From Pseudomonas frederiksbergensis (GTDB lineage Bacteria > Pseudomonadota > Gammaproteobacteria > Pseudomonadales > Pseudomonadaceae): a stretch of 64,000 nt of DNA. This document shows positions 1 through 10,880 of the stretch, in pieces. The stretch's first letter is position 1. Every line of letters starts with the position of its first letter. The DNA lies in contig NZ_CP017886.1 in assembly GCF_001874645.1 (NCBI RefSeq), forward strand, positions 3,780,001-3,844,000, read 5' to 3'. Both the position numbers and the translations under genes were made by a program. Below the pieces are notes generated by a model. It saw only the letters and a list, made by a program, of their open reading frames with translations, was not told where the DNA came from and made no database searches.

Positions 1-68
<68 letters not shown>

Positions 69-73
69 ATTAC

Positions 74-149
74 GGGGCCATAGCTCAGCTGGGAGAGCGC
101 CTGCCTTGCACGCAGGAGGTCAACGGTTCGATCCCGTTTGGCTCCACCA
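74..149 (+). tRNA. tRNA-Ala (TGC)
   Basis: A complete 76-nt cloverleaf: the acceptor strand starts ggggcca, the anticodon loop is cctTGCacg, the T-loop is ggttcgatccc and CCA is encoded. It lies 5 nt after tRNA-Ile. The Ile-Ala pair in the internal transcribed spacer is typical of Pseudomonas rRNA operons. Confidence 0.98.
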
Positions 150-229
150 TTTACTGTTTGTAGCTGGCTTATTGTAGAGTACAGAAATGAATATTCGAAT
201 GAATATTGATTTCTGATCTTTATCAGAAT

Positions 230-244
230 CGTTCTTTAAAAATT
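230..244 (+). promoter_or_regulatory. boxA-like rRNA antitermination site
   Basis: The sequence cgttctttaaaaatt resembles the boxA element (TGCTCTTTAA consensus) bound by NusB/S10 in rRNA leaders and spacers. It lies between tRNA-Ala and 23S, where spacer boxA elements are normally found. The match is by eye only. Confidence 0.6.
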
Positions 245-245
245 T

Positions 246-379
246 GGGTATGTGATAGAAAGATAGACTGAACGTTACTTTCACTGGTAACGGATCAGGC
301 TAAGGTAAAATTTGTGAGTAATTGCGAATTTTCGGCGAATGTCGTCTTCACAGTATAACCAGATTGCTTGGGGTTATAT

Positions 380-386
<7 letters not shown>
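246..386 (+). other. 5' arms of two nested pre-23S processing stems
   Basis: Two segments pair with sequence downstream of 23S. The inner arm, 364-386, is complementary to 3262-3286 apart from a one-base bulge; it spans the 23S ends and is the expected RNase III stem. The outer arm, 246-258 (gggtatgtgatag), is perfectly complementary to 3366-3378 in the 23S-5S spacer, and the pairing extends a few bases further with a bulge. Confidence 0.7.
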
Positions 387-3261
<2,875 letters not shown>

Positions 3262-3270
<9 letters not shown>

Positions 3271-3378
3271 ATAACACCCAAGCAATTTAGTGACTCGAAA
3301 GGGCGCCAGATTGCGGTGTGTGAAGACGAAGTAAACCGAAAGTTTGCGATTCACAAAGCACCGAGCTATCACATACCC
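3262..3378 (+). other. 3' arms of the pre-23S processing stems and 23S-5S spacer
   Basis: This contains 3262-3286, which pairs with 364-386, and ctatcacataccc at 3366-3378, which pairs with 246-258. The stretch between them carries no tRNA. Confidence 0.65.
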
Positions 3379-3422
3379 ATTTGCTGGAGCGTTGCGCGAG
3401 TGACGACCTGGCTACCGAATTT

Positions 3423-3538
3423 CTTGACGACCATAGAGCATTGGAACCACCTGATCCCATCCCGAACTCAGCAGTGAAACGATGCATCGCCGATGGTAGT
3501 GTGGGGTTTCCCCATGTGAGAGTAGGTCATCGTCAAGA
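3423..3538 (+). rRNA. rrf: 5S ribosomal RNA
   Basis: About 116 nt starting cttgacgaccatagagc and ending tcatcgtcaagat. Its terminal helix closes (cttgacga with tcgtcaag), and the conserved cccatcccgaactc loop is present. It follows 23S with a spacer of about 150 nt and is the last gene of the operon. Confidence 0.97.
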
Positions 3539-3548
3539 TTAAATTCCG

Positions 3549-3586
3549 AAACCCCTATCTGCGTATGCAGGTAGGGGTTTTGTTTT
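3549..3586 (+). terminator. rRNA operon terminator
   Basis: A hairpin of aaacccctatctgc and gcaggtaggggtttt is followed by tgtttt. It lies just after 5S and ends the rRNA operon. Confidence 0.85.
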
Positions 3587-3688
3587 GCCTGCGAGAAAGT
3601 TTCATTTCAGGATTGAAACAAAATTGCACAGTTATTTTTCGGTCAGAACACTAAAATAGAGCCCTTATTTTCAGAACCTGAGCCTTTT

Positions 3689-4348
3689 ATGCCAGATCCG
3701 GTTGACGCCCCAGGGCTGTCAGATTTACCGCTGGACGACTTGGTGGCGTGTCATGAATGCGACTTGCTGATGCGCAAGCCGCAACTCGCCCATGGCGAGA
3801 AAGCCCTATGTCCGCGCTGTGGTTATGAGCTCTACGCCCACCGGCACAATGTCGTGGAGCGTAGCCTTGCATTAGTGATCGCCGCGCTGCTGTTGTACGT
3901 TCCTGCAAACTTTTTACCCATCATGCAGCTCCATCTACTCGGACAGTCGTCGCACGACACTGTCTGGAGTGGCGTCGTTGGCCTGTTCGATACCGGGATG
4001 CAAGGCGTGGCAGTGGTGGTGTTTCTGTGCAGCATGGGAATACCGCTGCTCAAGTTGCTCTGTCAGTTGTTGGTATTGCTGAGCGTTCGTTTTGATGTCG
4101 GACGCAGCTATGGCTTGCTGCTCTATCGCATTTATCACCATCTACGCGACTGGGGAATGCTCGAGGTCTATTTGATGGGCGTGCTGGTGGCCATCGTCAA
4201 ACTGGCTGACCTCGCGTCGATAACGGTTGGCTTGGGCCTGGTGTGTTTTATCAGTTTGCTGTTGGTGCAGGTCTGGCTTGAGGTAGTGATGTCGCCTCAT
4301 CAGATCTGGCAGGCGTTGTCAGGAGAGGATGCTCATGCGGGCGATTGA
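3689..4348 (+). CDS. LetA/PqiA-family membrane protein, first half
   Basis: A 219-residue integral membrane protein of the paraquat-inducible protein A family. The N-terminus has two CxxC pairs (C21/C24 and C41/C44) forming a zinc-ribbon-like cytoplasmic module. About four hydrophobic segments follow, the first being LALVIAALLLYVPANFLPI. In E. coli the LetA (YebS) and PqiA proteins are about twice this length and contain two such units. Here each unit has its own gene, and this is the first. Family members work with an MCE protein to move lipids between inner and outer membranes. It overlaps the next gene by 14 nt, indicating translational coupling. The Shine-Dalgarno sequence is weak. Confidence 0.85.
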   Translation: MPDPVDAPGLSDLPLDDLVACHECDLLMRKPQLAHGEKALCPRCGYELYAHRHNVVERSLALVIAALLLYVPANFLPIMQLHLLGQSSHDTVWSGVVGLFDTGMQGVAVVVFLCSMGIPLLKLLCQLLVLLSVRFDVGRSYGLLLYRIYHHLRDWGMLEVYLMGVLVAIVKLADLASITVGLGLVCFISLLLVQVWLEVVMSPHQIWQALSGEDAHAGD

Positions 4349-4958
4349 TGCGGGCATTCTGATTTGTATCGAATGCCATGAGCTTAACAAGCAGGAACCG
4401 GACACCGACGAGCAGACATGCACCCGCTGTGGCGCACTGGTTCATGCGCGTCGCCCCAATAGCTTGATGCGCACCTGGGCGTTGCTGATTACCGCGGCGA
4501 TTCTCTATATACCCGCCAATGTGTTGCCGATTATGACCGTCAGCACGTTAGGGCAGGGTGAAGGCGATACCATCATGTCCGGCGTGATCACCCTGGTGCA
4601 GCACGGGATGTTTCCGATTGCTGCCGTGGTATTTGTCGCCAGTATTCTGGTACCGACCTTCAAGTTGGTGGGCATCGCATTGCTGCTGTTTTCGGTGCAG
4701 CGCCGTCAGCCTCTATCCGCACGGCAACGCATCGTGATGTATCGGTTTATCGAGTTCATTGGCCGATGGTCAATGCTGGATATTTTCGTGATCGCCATTC
4801 TGGTGGCGGTGGTGAGCTTCGGTCGACTTGCCAGTATCGAGGCGAATCTTGGCGCGGTGGCCTTCGCCAGCGTGGTGATTCTGACAATGCTTGCTGCAGT
4901 AACTTTCGATCCCCGACTGATTTGGGATAACACGGAGTCGGACGACGACCATGACTGA
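4335..4958 (+). CDS. LetA/PqiA-family membrane protein, second half
   Basis: This second PqiA-family unit is 207 residues from the chosen ATG. That ATG sits six bases after aggagagg (4321-4328), whereas an ATG at 4329 would overlap this ribosome-binding site. CxxC pairs lie at C11/C14 and C29/C32. The YIPANVLPIM segment parallels YVPANFLPIM of the preceding protein, and four hydrophobic segments follow. It overlaps the MCE gene by 8 nt. The two half-length proteins probably associate to replace the fused LetA/PqiA of enterobacteria and form the inner-membrane partner of the MCE protein. Confidence 0.85.
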   Translation: MRAIDAGILICIECHELNKQEPDTDEQTCTRCGALVHARRPNSLMRTWALLITAAILYIPANVLPIMTVSTLGQGEGDTIMSGVITLVQHGMFPIAAVVFVASILVPTFKLVGIALLLFSVQRRQPLSARQRIVMYRFIEFIGRWSMLDIFVIAILVAVVSFGRLASIEANLGAVAFASVVILTMLAAVTFDPRLIWDNTESDDDHD

Positions 4959-7254
4959 TTTGCCTAAAGCGAAAACTCGACCGGCTTCGAACTGGTCGGC
5001 TATTTGGGTTCTGCCCTTGATCGCCTTGATGATTGGCGGATGGCTGGGCTGGCGTGCTTACAATGAGACCGGTATTGAAGTTCAGGTTCGCTTTGAAAGC
5101 GGCGAAGGTATTCAGGCTAACAAGACCGAAGTTGTCTACAAAGGTATGCCGGTCGGCAAGGTTAAAAACCTGACGCTGGATGACGAGGGAAAAACTCGCG
5201 GGGTTATCGCCACCATCGAAATGAACAAGGACGTTGAACAATACCTGAGGACCAGTACGCGTTTCTGGCTGGTTAAACCGAGTGTCACTCTGGCCGGGAT
5301 TACTGGCCTGGAAACGCTGGTTTCGGGTAACTACGTGGCGATCAACCCAGGTGAAGGTGAGCCAAGTCGCAAGTTTACGGCCTTGGCCAAAGAGCCACCG
5401 CTGTCTGACTCCAAGCCAGGCTTGCACTTGACCATCAAGGCTGATCGTCTGGGCTCCCTGAACCGTGGCAGTCCGGTGTTTTATAAGCAGATTCAGGTCG
5501 GTCAGGTGAAAAGTTACTTGCTGTCCGAAGACCAGAGCACCGTCGAAATCAAAGTCTTTATCGAACCCACCTACGCTAACCTGGTGCGCAAACATACGCG
5601 TTTCTGGAATGCCAGCGGGATCAGCATCGATGCCAACCTGTCCGGCGTGAAAGTGCGCAGTGAGTCGCTGGCCAGTATTGTTGCGGGCGGTATCGCCTTC
5701 GCCACACCGGACAACCGCAAAGACAGCCCGCCCACCGATCCAAGCCTGCCGTTTCGTCTCTATGAAGACTTCGACGCTGCTCAGGCCGGTATTCGTGTCA
5801 AAGTGAAACTCAGCGACTTCGAAGGCCTGCAGGCCGGCCGTACACCCGTGATGTACAAAGGCATTCAGGTCGGTAACCTGAAAGCGCTCAAAGTCGATCC
5901 GGACTTGTCCAGCGCGACGGCCGAGCTGACTCTGGACCCGCTGGCCGAGGATTACCTGGTGACCGGGACCCAGTTCTGGGTGGTCAAACCGTCAATCTCG
6001 CTGGCGGGGATTACCGGGTTGGAGGCCTTGGTAAAAGGTAACTACATTGCCGTGCGCCCAGGCGACAAGGGCAGCGCACCGCAACGCGAATTCGAGGCAC
6101 GGCCGAAGCCGCCGCCTCTGGATCTGCGTTCTCCAGGTTTGCATTTGGTGCTGTTCACTGAAAACCTCGGTTCGCTGGAAGTCGGTAGCCCGATTCTCTA
6201 CAAGCAGGTCAAAGTCGGTTCGGTACAGAGCTATCAGTTCTCGCGCACCAAAAAGCAGTTGGTGATCGGTGTCCACATCGAGAAAGAGTACGAAGGACTG
6301 GTCAACGCCTCGACTCGATTCTGGAATGCCAGCGGCATCACCCTGACCGGTGGACTCACCGGCGGGATTCAGGTCAAAAGCGAATCCCTGCAAAGCCTGA
6401 TGGCCGGCGGTATTGCGTTCGAAACACCGCAAGCCACGGCGCCGTTACAGAAGCGGATTCCACGTTTCCGGCTGTTCGCCAACCATGACGAGGCGAGTCA
6501 GAAGGGCGCTGTGGTCACGATCAAGGTCGATCGTGCCGACGGTTTGCGCAGCGGTACGCCAATTCGCTTCAAAGGGCTCGACGTCGGTAAGGTAGAAGGC
6601 GTCGACCTCAGTGATGATCTGCAATCGGTTTTACTCACCGCACGCATCACCGAAGTGCCGGAGCGCATTGCTCGAGTCGGCAGCCAGTTCTGGGTGGTCA
6701 AGCCGGAGCTGGGCTTGATCAAAACATCCAACCTGGAAACGCTAGTCACCGGGCAATACATCGAGGTTCAGCCCGCCGCGAAAAACCTCGGGTCGCAGAA
6801 GAGTTTTGTCGCATTGTCGCAGCCCCCTGAAGCGACGACTCAAGAGGCCGGTCTGAGTCTGGTGTTGAGTGCCGCTCGCCGCGGTTCCTTGAAGACCGGG
6901 GTGCCGGTAACTTACCGCGAGATCACGGTGGGCAAGGTGACTGGCTATGAGTTGGGCCAGACGGCGGACCGGGTGCTGATTCATATCCTGATTGAACCGA
7001 AATATGCGCCGTTGGTGCGCAGCGGCACTCGCTTCTGGAACAGCAGCGGTTTTGGTGCAGACTTTGGTCTGTTCAAGGGCGTGACTATGCGCACTGAATC
7101 ACTGGAAACCCTGATTCAAGGCGGCATTGCGTTCGCTACACCGGATGGTGATCGTATGGGCAGCCCCGCACGACCCGAGCAGACGTTCCCGTTGTTCGAC
7201 AAGTTCGAGGATGAGTGGCTGGTCTGGGCGCCGAAGATTTCCCTCGGTAAATAA
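4951..7254 (+). CDS. MCE-domain intermembrane lipid transport protein (LetB/PqiB-like), six MCE repeats
   Basis: A 767-residue periplasmic protein with one N-terminal membrane anchor (roughly residues 15-35, WVLPLIALMIGGWLGW) and six tandem MCE domains. I counted six by the recurring pattern of a beta-strand, a 'G.L..G..V.YKGI.VGKV' core and an 'FWVVKPS.. / FWNASG..' tail. E. coli PqiB has three and LetB (YebT) seven, so the architecture is closer to LetB. MCE proteins stack into tubes that carry phospholipids across the periplasm. The operon with the two PqiA-family genes supports the role, and a terminator follows the gene. Confidence 0.88.
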   Translation: MTDLPKAKTRPASNWSAIWVLPLIALMIGGWLGWRAYNETGIEVQVRFESGEGIQANKTEVVYKGMPVGKVKNLTLDDEGKTRGVIATIEMNKDVEQYLRTSTRFWLVKPSVTLAGITGLETLVSGNYVAINPGEGEPSRKFTALAKEPPLSDSKPGLHLTIKADRLGSLNRGSPVFYKQIQVGQVKSYLLSEDQSTVEIKVFIEPTYANLVRKHTRFWNASGISIDANLSGVKVRSESLASIVAGGIAFATPDNRKDSPPTDPSLPFRLYEDFDAAQAGIRVKVKLSDFEGLQAGRTPVMYKGIQVGNLKALKVDPDLSSATAELTLDPLAEDYLVTGTQFWVVKPSISLAGITGLEALVKGNYIAVRPGDKGSAPQREFEARPKPPPLDLRSPGLHLVLFTENLGSLEVGSPILYKQVKVGSVQSYQFSRTKKQLVIGVHIEKEYEGLVNASTRFWNASGITLTGGLTGGIQVKSESLQSLMAGGIAFETPQATAPLQKRIPRFRLFANHDEASQKGAVVTIKVDRADGLRSGTPIRFKGLDVGKVEGVDLSDDLQSVLLTARITEVPERIARVGSQFWVVKPELGLIKTSNLETLVTGQYIEVQPAAKNLGSQKSFVALSQPPEATTQEAGLSLVLSAARRGSLKTGVPVTYREITVGKVTGYELGQTADRVLIHILIEPKYAPLVRSGTRFWNSSGFGADFGLFKGVTMRTESLETLIQGGIAFATPDGDRMGSPARPEQTFPLFDKFEDEWLVWAPKISLGK

Positions 7255-7271
7255 CCCGCAACAGCAATCAT

Positions 7272-7309
7272 AAAAAGGCCGCGATCCATCAGGATCGCGG
7301 CCTTTTTTG
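7272..7309. terminator. bidirectional terminator between letB-like gene and mksB
   Basis: A near-perfect stem (aaaaaggccgcgatcc and ggatcgcggcctttttt) with a short loop has an A-tract on one side and a T-tract on the other. It can end transcription from both converging operons. Confidence 0.9.
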
Positions 7310-7329
7310 TTACGACACCCGTGAGAGGT

Positions 7330-10170
7330 TTAAACCGCGTCCAGTTCCGGTTCAGTCGACTCAACGTTGACCGTAGCCTTCACCTCGTCATGCCGACGAA
7401 TGTACTTCCAGTCCGCCTCGTCAATGTAGATACCCTGCGGCCCGCTGCCACCTTCCAGGTCGATGGCGACACTGGCGCAAACCTGCGGCTTCACACTGGC
7501 GAGGATCGGCACGAAGCCCAGCTGCAAGCTGGTTTCCAGCAGGGCGGCCTGGTTCTTCTCGTCGATGTCCGCCGCCTCGTCGAGGTAGTACGGCAAGCGC
7601 ACACGCCCGGCCTGGTCGCGATCCATCAAGTGCAGCAACAAGTACATGTTGGTCAGCGCCTTGATGGTCATAGTGGTGCCGTTGGACGCCGCGCCATCGA
7701 TGTCGGTGTGAATCACCGGCTGTCCGTTGACCTTGGTGATTTCGAACGCCAGCTCGAACAGGTCCTTCAGGCCCAGCTGGTTGTGGTTCGCTGCCACCAA
7801 CCGCGCCAGGTATTCCTTGGCTTCTTCGTTCTTGTTGTCCTGATCAGCGCTTTGGCTCAGGTCGAACACCGACAGGGTCTCGCCTTCTTCATACTGACCT
7901 GCGCTATGGATGATCTGGTCGATATGTTTGAGGGCTTCCTTGTTCGGCGCCAGCACGATGCGGAAACTCTGCAGGTTGGAGACCTGACGCTTGTTGATCT
8001 CGCGGTTGAACAGCGCCAGTTGATGTTCAAGGCTGTCGTAGTCACTGCGAATATTGCGCAGGGTCCGGGCGATGTCGGTGACCGCCGCACGGCGGGCCTT
8101 GCCGAGGGTCAGGGCTTCGTCGGTGCGGTGCGCGTAAGCGTTGATCAGCAATTGCAGGCGACGCTCGACATCGTCTTCGCTGTCGAACTTGGCCACGCCC
8201 TTGAGGCGAACCTGGGCGTAAAGCGCTTCGATCTGCCCGTCGACACGCAGCAGGCCTTGCCAGCTGTCCTGATAGTCATTGAGCAGCGGCAGCAGGTTGT
8301 CCATGGAATCGTCGATCGGGTCCATGAACGGCGTGCCGAACGGCAAGTCTGCCGGCAACAGCTGGCGGCGGCGCAGGGCGTCGTCTAGGGTGCGTTGCTT
8401 GGCTTCCATGTCGCCGATCTGCCGGCCGACCAGTTGCAGCTTGGCCGACAGTTGCTGGACGCGTTCGGTGAAGGCATCGCTGGAACGCTTCAACTCGTCT
8501 TGCGCCGCCTCCAATTGTCCAAGCTGTTCCAGCTTGTCGCCTTCCTCGGCGCTCAGGGTTTGCGAGCGGCGGAAGTCTTCCAGGGCTTTTTGCGCATCCA
8601 GCACTTGCTGGTACAGCGCTTCGGTCTGGGTTTTGCTGGCCGCGCGATCTGCCGCGACGGCCGCTTGGGTTTTCAGTTGCTTGAGTTCTTTGTCCAGACG
8701 CTCTTTCTGATCGCGTAAGGCTGCGCGGTCAGCCAAGGCTTGCAGGGCCGGTGGCTCGATGTGCGACAGGTCGATGGACAGGCCCGGCACTTCGAAGCGC
8801 TCGCCTTTGAAGCCATCGAGGATCAGCTCCATGGATTTGACCCACTGGCCGTCTTCGTCCAGGGCAATGCCATGTTCACCCAGCGGCAAGCTGAACAGCG
8901 CACTGTTGAACAGACGCATCAGGCGTTCGACGTCCTGTTGCGAGAACTCTTCGCGCAAACGGGCGTAGCTGTTGTTGTCGGCGTGATCGAGTTGCTGCTT
9001 GACCGACTTCAGGCGTTTTTCCAGATCCCGCAGACGCTCTTCGAGGTCTTCGGCACTGAATTGACGGGACTGTGCCAGCGCACCGGCCAGTTCATCGTGC
9101 GCGTCCTTGGCGGCGAGCAGTTGCTGCTCAAGCACCTTGACGTCATCGACCAGGGCGAAGCGATGCTTGAGCACCGACAGCTCGCCGAGCCAGCGCTGAA
9201 TGCCGGTGATTTCGCGTTCCAGGCGCATCAATTCCTGAGTACCACCGCGCTGGTCGTTTTGCAGCGCGTCCTGCTCGTTACGGTAGTGTTCGGCCTGAAT
9301 CGTCAGTTCTTCCTTGCGCGCACTGGCGTAGTCCGACCAAGTGCCAAGCAACGAGTCGAGCAACGGCGAGATGCGGTGCAATTTGCCGCGCAGGATGTTG
9401 CGCTGTGTAACCCCGGCGGACAGTGCTTCGACCAACGGACCGGCGGTGACCAGCGAGTTGTAGTCCTGCTCCATGCGGCGCACGTCGCGGAAAGCTTCTT
9501 CGCACGCGGCGATGTAATCGACGCTGCCGGAACGCAGGCTATGTTCGAAAGCGTCGAGGAACAGTTGCTTGAGCTTGGCCGCGGTGATTTCGCGCATGTG
9601 CAGCAGGTTGATGAACAACGCGCGGAAGGTCTTCAGGCTCTGCTCGCTGGTGGAGCGCAGCGGGATCAGTGTCAGGTCCAACGGCACCGATGTGTGGCCA
9701 CCCACCAGCAACCGACGCAGCTCGTCCGGCTTGAGTTCGTAGGCTTTAAGACCTTCGCGCTCCAGGTTGGTGAACAGCTCCTTCTGGCGCAGGCAGGTAT
9801 CGTTTTTCTGGTAATGGGCGAGGTCCAGTTTGCCGGCGTAGGCGAAGAACTGGTGACCAAAACCACCGCCCGGGCCACGTCCGACCACGCCAATCACGTG
9901 GGGGCCGTGGGGCAGGGCGACTTCGACGAGGATGTAGCTAGTGTCGGAGGCGAAATAGAAACGCCGCGACTGTTCAAGGCTGTACTTGCCGAAACTCATG
10001 TCCGACATGCGCGCCAGAATCGGGAACTGCAAGGCGTTGATCGAGGCGGATTTACCGAGGTTGTTCGCGCCGTAGACCGACAGCGGCTCTTCCAGCGGGA
10101 ACAGCCCGAGGCTGTAACCGGCGGTGTTCAAAAGGGCAAAGCGGCGAATGCCGTAACGTTCCTTGCTCAT
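7330..10170 (-). CDS. mksB: MksB, SMC-like ATPase of the MksBEF condensin
   Basis: A 946-residue protein with split ATPase motifs at its ends: Walker A GANNLGKS at residues 34-41 and a Walker B-like YYLDEAADID segment near residue 870. Long coiled coils rich in Leu, Glu, Gln and Arg lie between them. This is the short MukB/JetC-like SMC layout, far smaller than E. coli MukB (about 1,490 residues). With MksE and MksF it forms a condensin that organises the chromosome. The start overlaps the mksE stop as ATGA, after a caggagc ribosome-binding site. No mksG/jetD-like nuclease gene lies next to it, favouring a housekeeping role over Wadjet-type plasmid defence. Confidence 0.88.
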   Translation of the reverse strand: MSKERYGIRRFALLNTAGYSLGLFPLEEPLSVYGANNLGKSASINALQFPILARMSDMSFGKYSLEQSRRFYFASDTSYILVEVALPHGPHVIGVVGRGPGGGFGHQFFAYAGKLDLAHYQKNDTCLRQKELFTNLEREGLKAYELKPDELRRLLVGGHTSVPLDLTLIPLRSTSEQSLKTFRALFINLLHMREITAAKLKQLFLDAFEHSLRSGSVDYIAACEEAFRDVRRMEQDYNSLVTAGPLVEALSAGVTQRNILRGKLHRISPLLDSLLGTWSDYASARKEELTIQAEHYRNEQDALQNDQRGGTQELMRLEREITGIQRWLGELSVLKHRFALVDDVKVLEQQLLAAKDAHDELAGALAQSRQFSAEDLEERLRDLEKRLKSVKQQLDHADNNSYARLREEFSQQDVERLMRLFNSALFSLPLGEHGIALDEDGQWVKSMELILDGFKGERFEVPGLSIDLSHIEPPALQALADRAALRDQKERLDKELKQLKTQAAVAADRAASKTQTEALYQQVLDAQKALEDFRRSQTLSAEEGDKLEQLGQLEAAQDELKRSSDAFTERVQQLSAKLQLVGRQIGDMEAKQRTLDDALRRRQLLPADLPFGTPFMDPIDDSMDNLLPLLNDYQDSWQGLLRVDGQIEALYAQVRLKGVAKFDSEDDVERRLQLLINAYAHRTDEALTLGKARRAAVTDIARTLRNIRSDYDSLEHQLALFNREINKRQVSNLQSFRIVLAPNKEALKHIDQIIHSAGQYEEGETLSVFDLSQSADQDNKNEEAKEYLARLVAANHNQLGLKDLFELAFEITKVNGQPVIHTDIDGAASNGTTMTIKALTNMYLLLHLMDRDQAGRVRLPYYLDEAADIDEKNQAALLETSLQLGFVPILASVKPQVCASVAIDLEGGSGPQGIYIDEADWKYIRRHDEVKATVNVESTEPELDAV

Positions 10171-10880
10171 GCGTCGAGCTCCTGTTCTTCGGCAATGGCA
10201 CGGGCCAACGCGAATTCTTCGCTGTCTTCCGCGCTCTCCACCTTGAATGCGCTAAGGTCGAGCGGATCATCGGTTTGCAGCAGTTTTTCGTCAGTGTCGT
10301 CATCGATCAGCACCGGCGCCGGCAATGGCAGTACGCTGTGCAGACTGGCGGCCAGGTCACGGTCTTGCTGCACCGACAGGCAAACGTCGAGGAAGCGGTG
10401 CATCGGCGGCAGGAAGCGGTAGATGCCGTTCTCTTCGCCAGCGAAACCGAGTTGAGTCATGCGGCGCATGATTTTTTCTTCCAGCTCTTCCTGGGTTTGT
10501 ACTTCGGCCTGAATGAACAGGTCGCGGTATTTCTCCAGCAACGACGGCAGTTCATCGCGACCGAGGCTGCCGCCATCAAGCACGGCAATCGGATCGCGGC
10601 CCTGGTCAGCCAGGTGCTCGACGAGGATAAAGGTGAACAACGCCAGACGCTGGGCAGTCTTGTTCACTGCTGCTGCGGCGAGGTCCGGGACAAAGTAGTA
10701 GAAGCCCCGTGTGTCGCAGACCAGCTCAAACCCCAGGGCCTTGAACAGCGTGCGGTATTGGTCCTGAAAGTTCGACAGCTGCGCGTACAGTTCAGGATCG
10801 CGACGGCTGACGTGGTAGCCCTTGAACAGCTCGCGAAAGATCGGCGCCAGCTGAGAAAGTTCGGATAGATCAAGATGCAT
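10167..10880 (-). CDS. mksE: MksE, condensin accessory subunit
   Basis: About 237 residues from the chosen start (MHLDLSELSQLAPIFRELFKGYHVSRRDP). A start at 10913 would add 11 residues and overlap mksF by 44 nt; the internal ATG overlaps it by only 11 nt. The protein resembles winged-helix kite (KITE) subunits of MukBEF-like complexes, and its acidic C-terminus is rich in Asp and Glu. It sits between mksF and mksB in the order typical of this operon, overlapping mksB by 4 nt. The identification rests on synteny and size as much as on sequence. Confidence 0.82.
   Translation of the reverse strand: MHLDLSELSQLAPIFRELFKGYHVSRRDPELYAQLSNFQDQYRTLFKALGFELVCDTRGFYYFVPDLAAAAVNKTAQRLALFTFILVEHLADQGRDPIAVLDGGSLGRDELPSLLEKYRDLFIQAEVQTQEELEEKIMRRMTQLGFAGEENGIYRFLPPMHRFLDVCLSVQQDRDLAASLHSVLPLPAPVLIDDDTDEKLLQTDDPLDLSAFKVESAEDSEEFALARAIAEEQELDA

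Noticed and set aside
8740..10422. 560-residue open frame on the plus strand opposite mksB/mksE, and 7321-8388 likewise
   Set aside because: It is antisense to well-supported coiled-coil genes, has Gln/Val/Phe-rich composition typical of reverse-complement reading of high-GC genes, and no plausible ribosome-binding site or domain.
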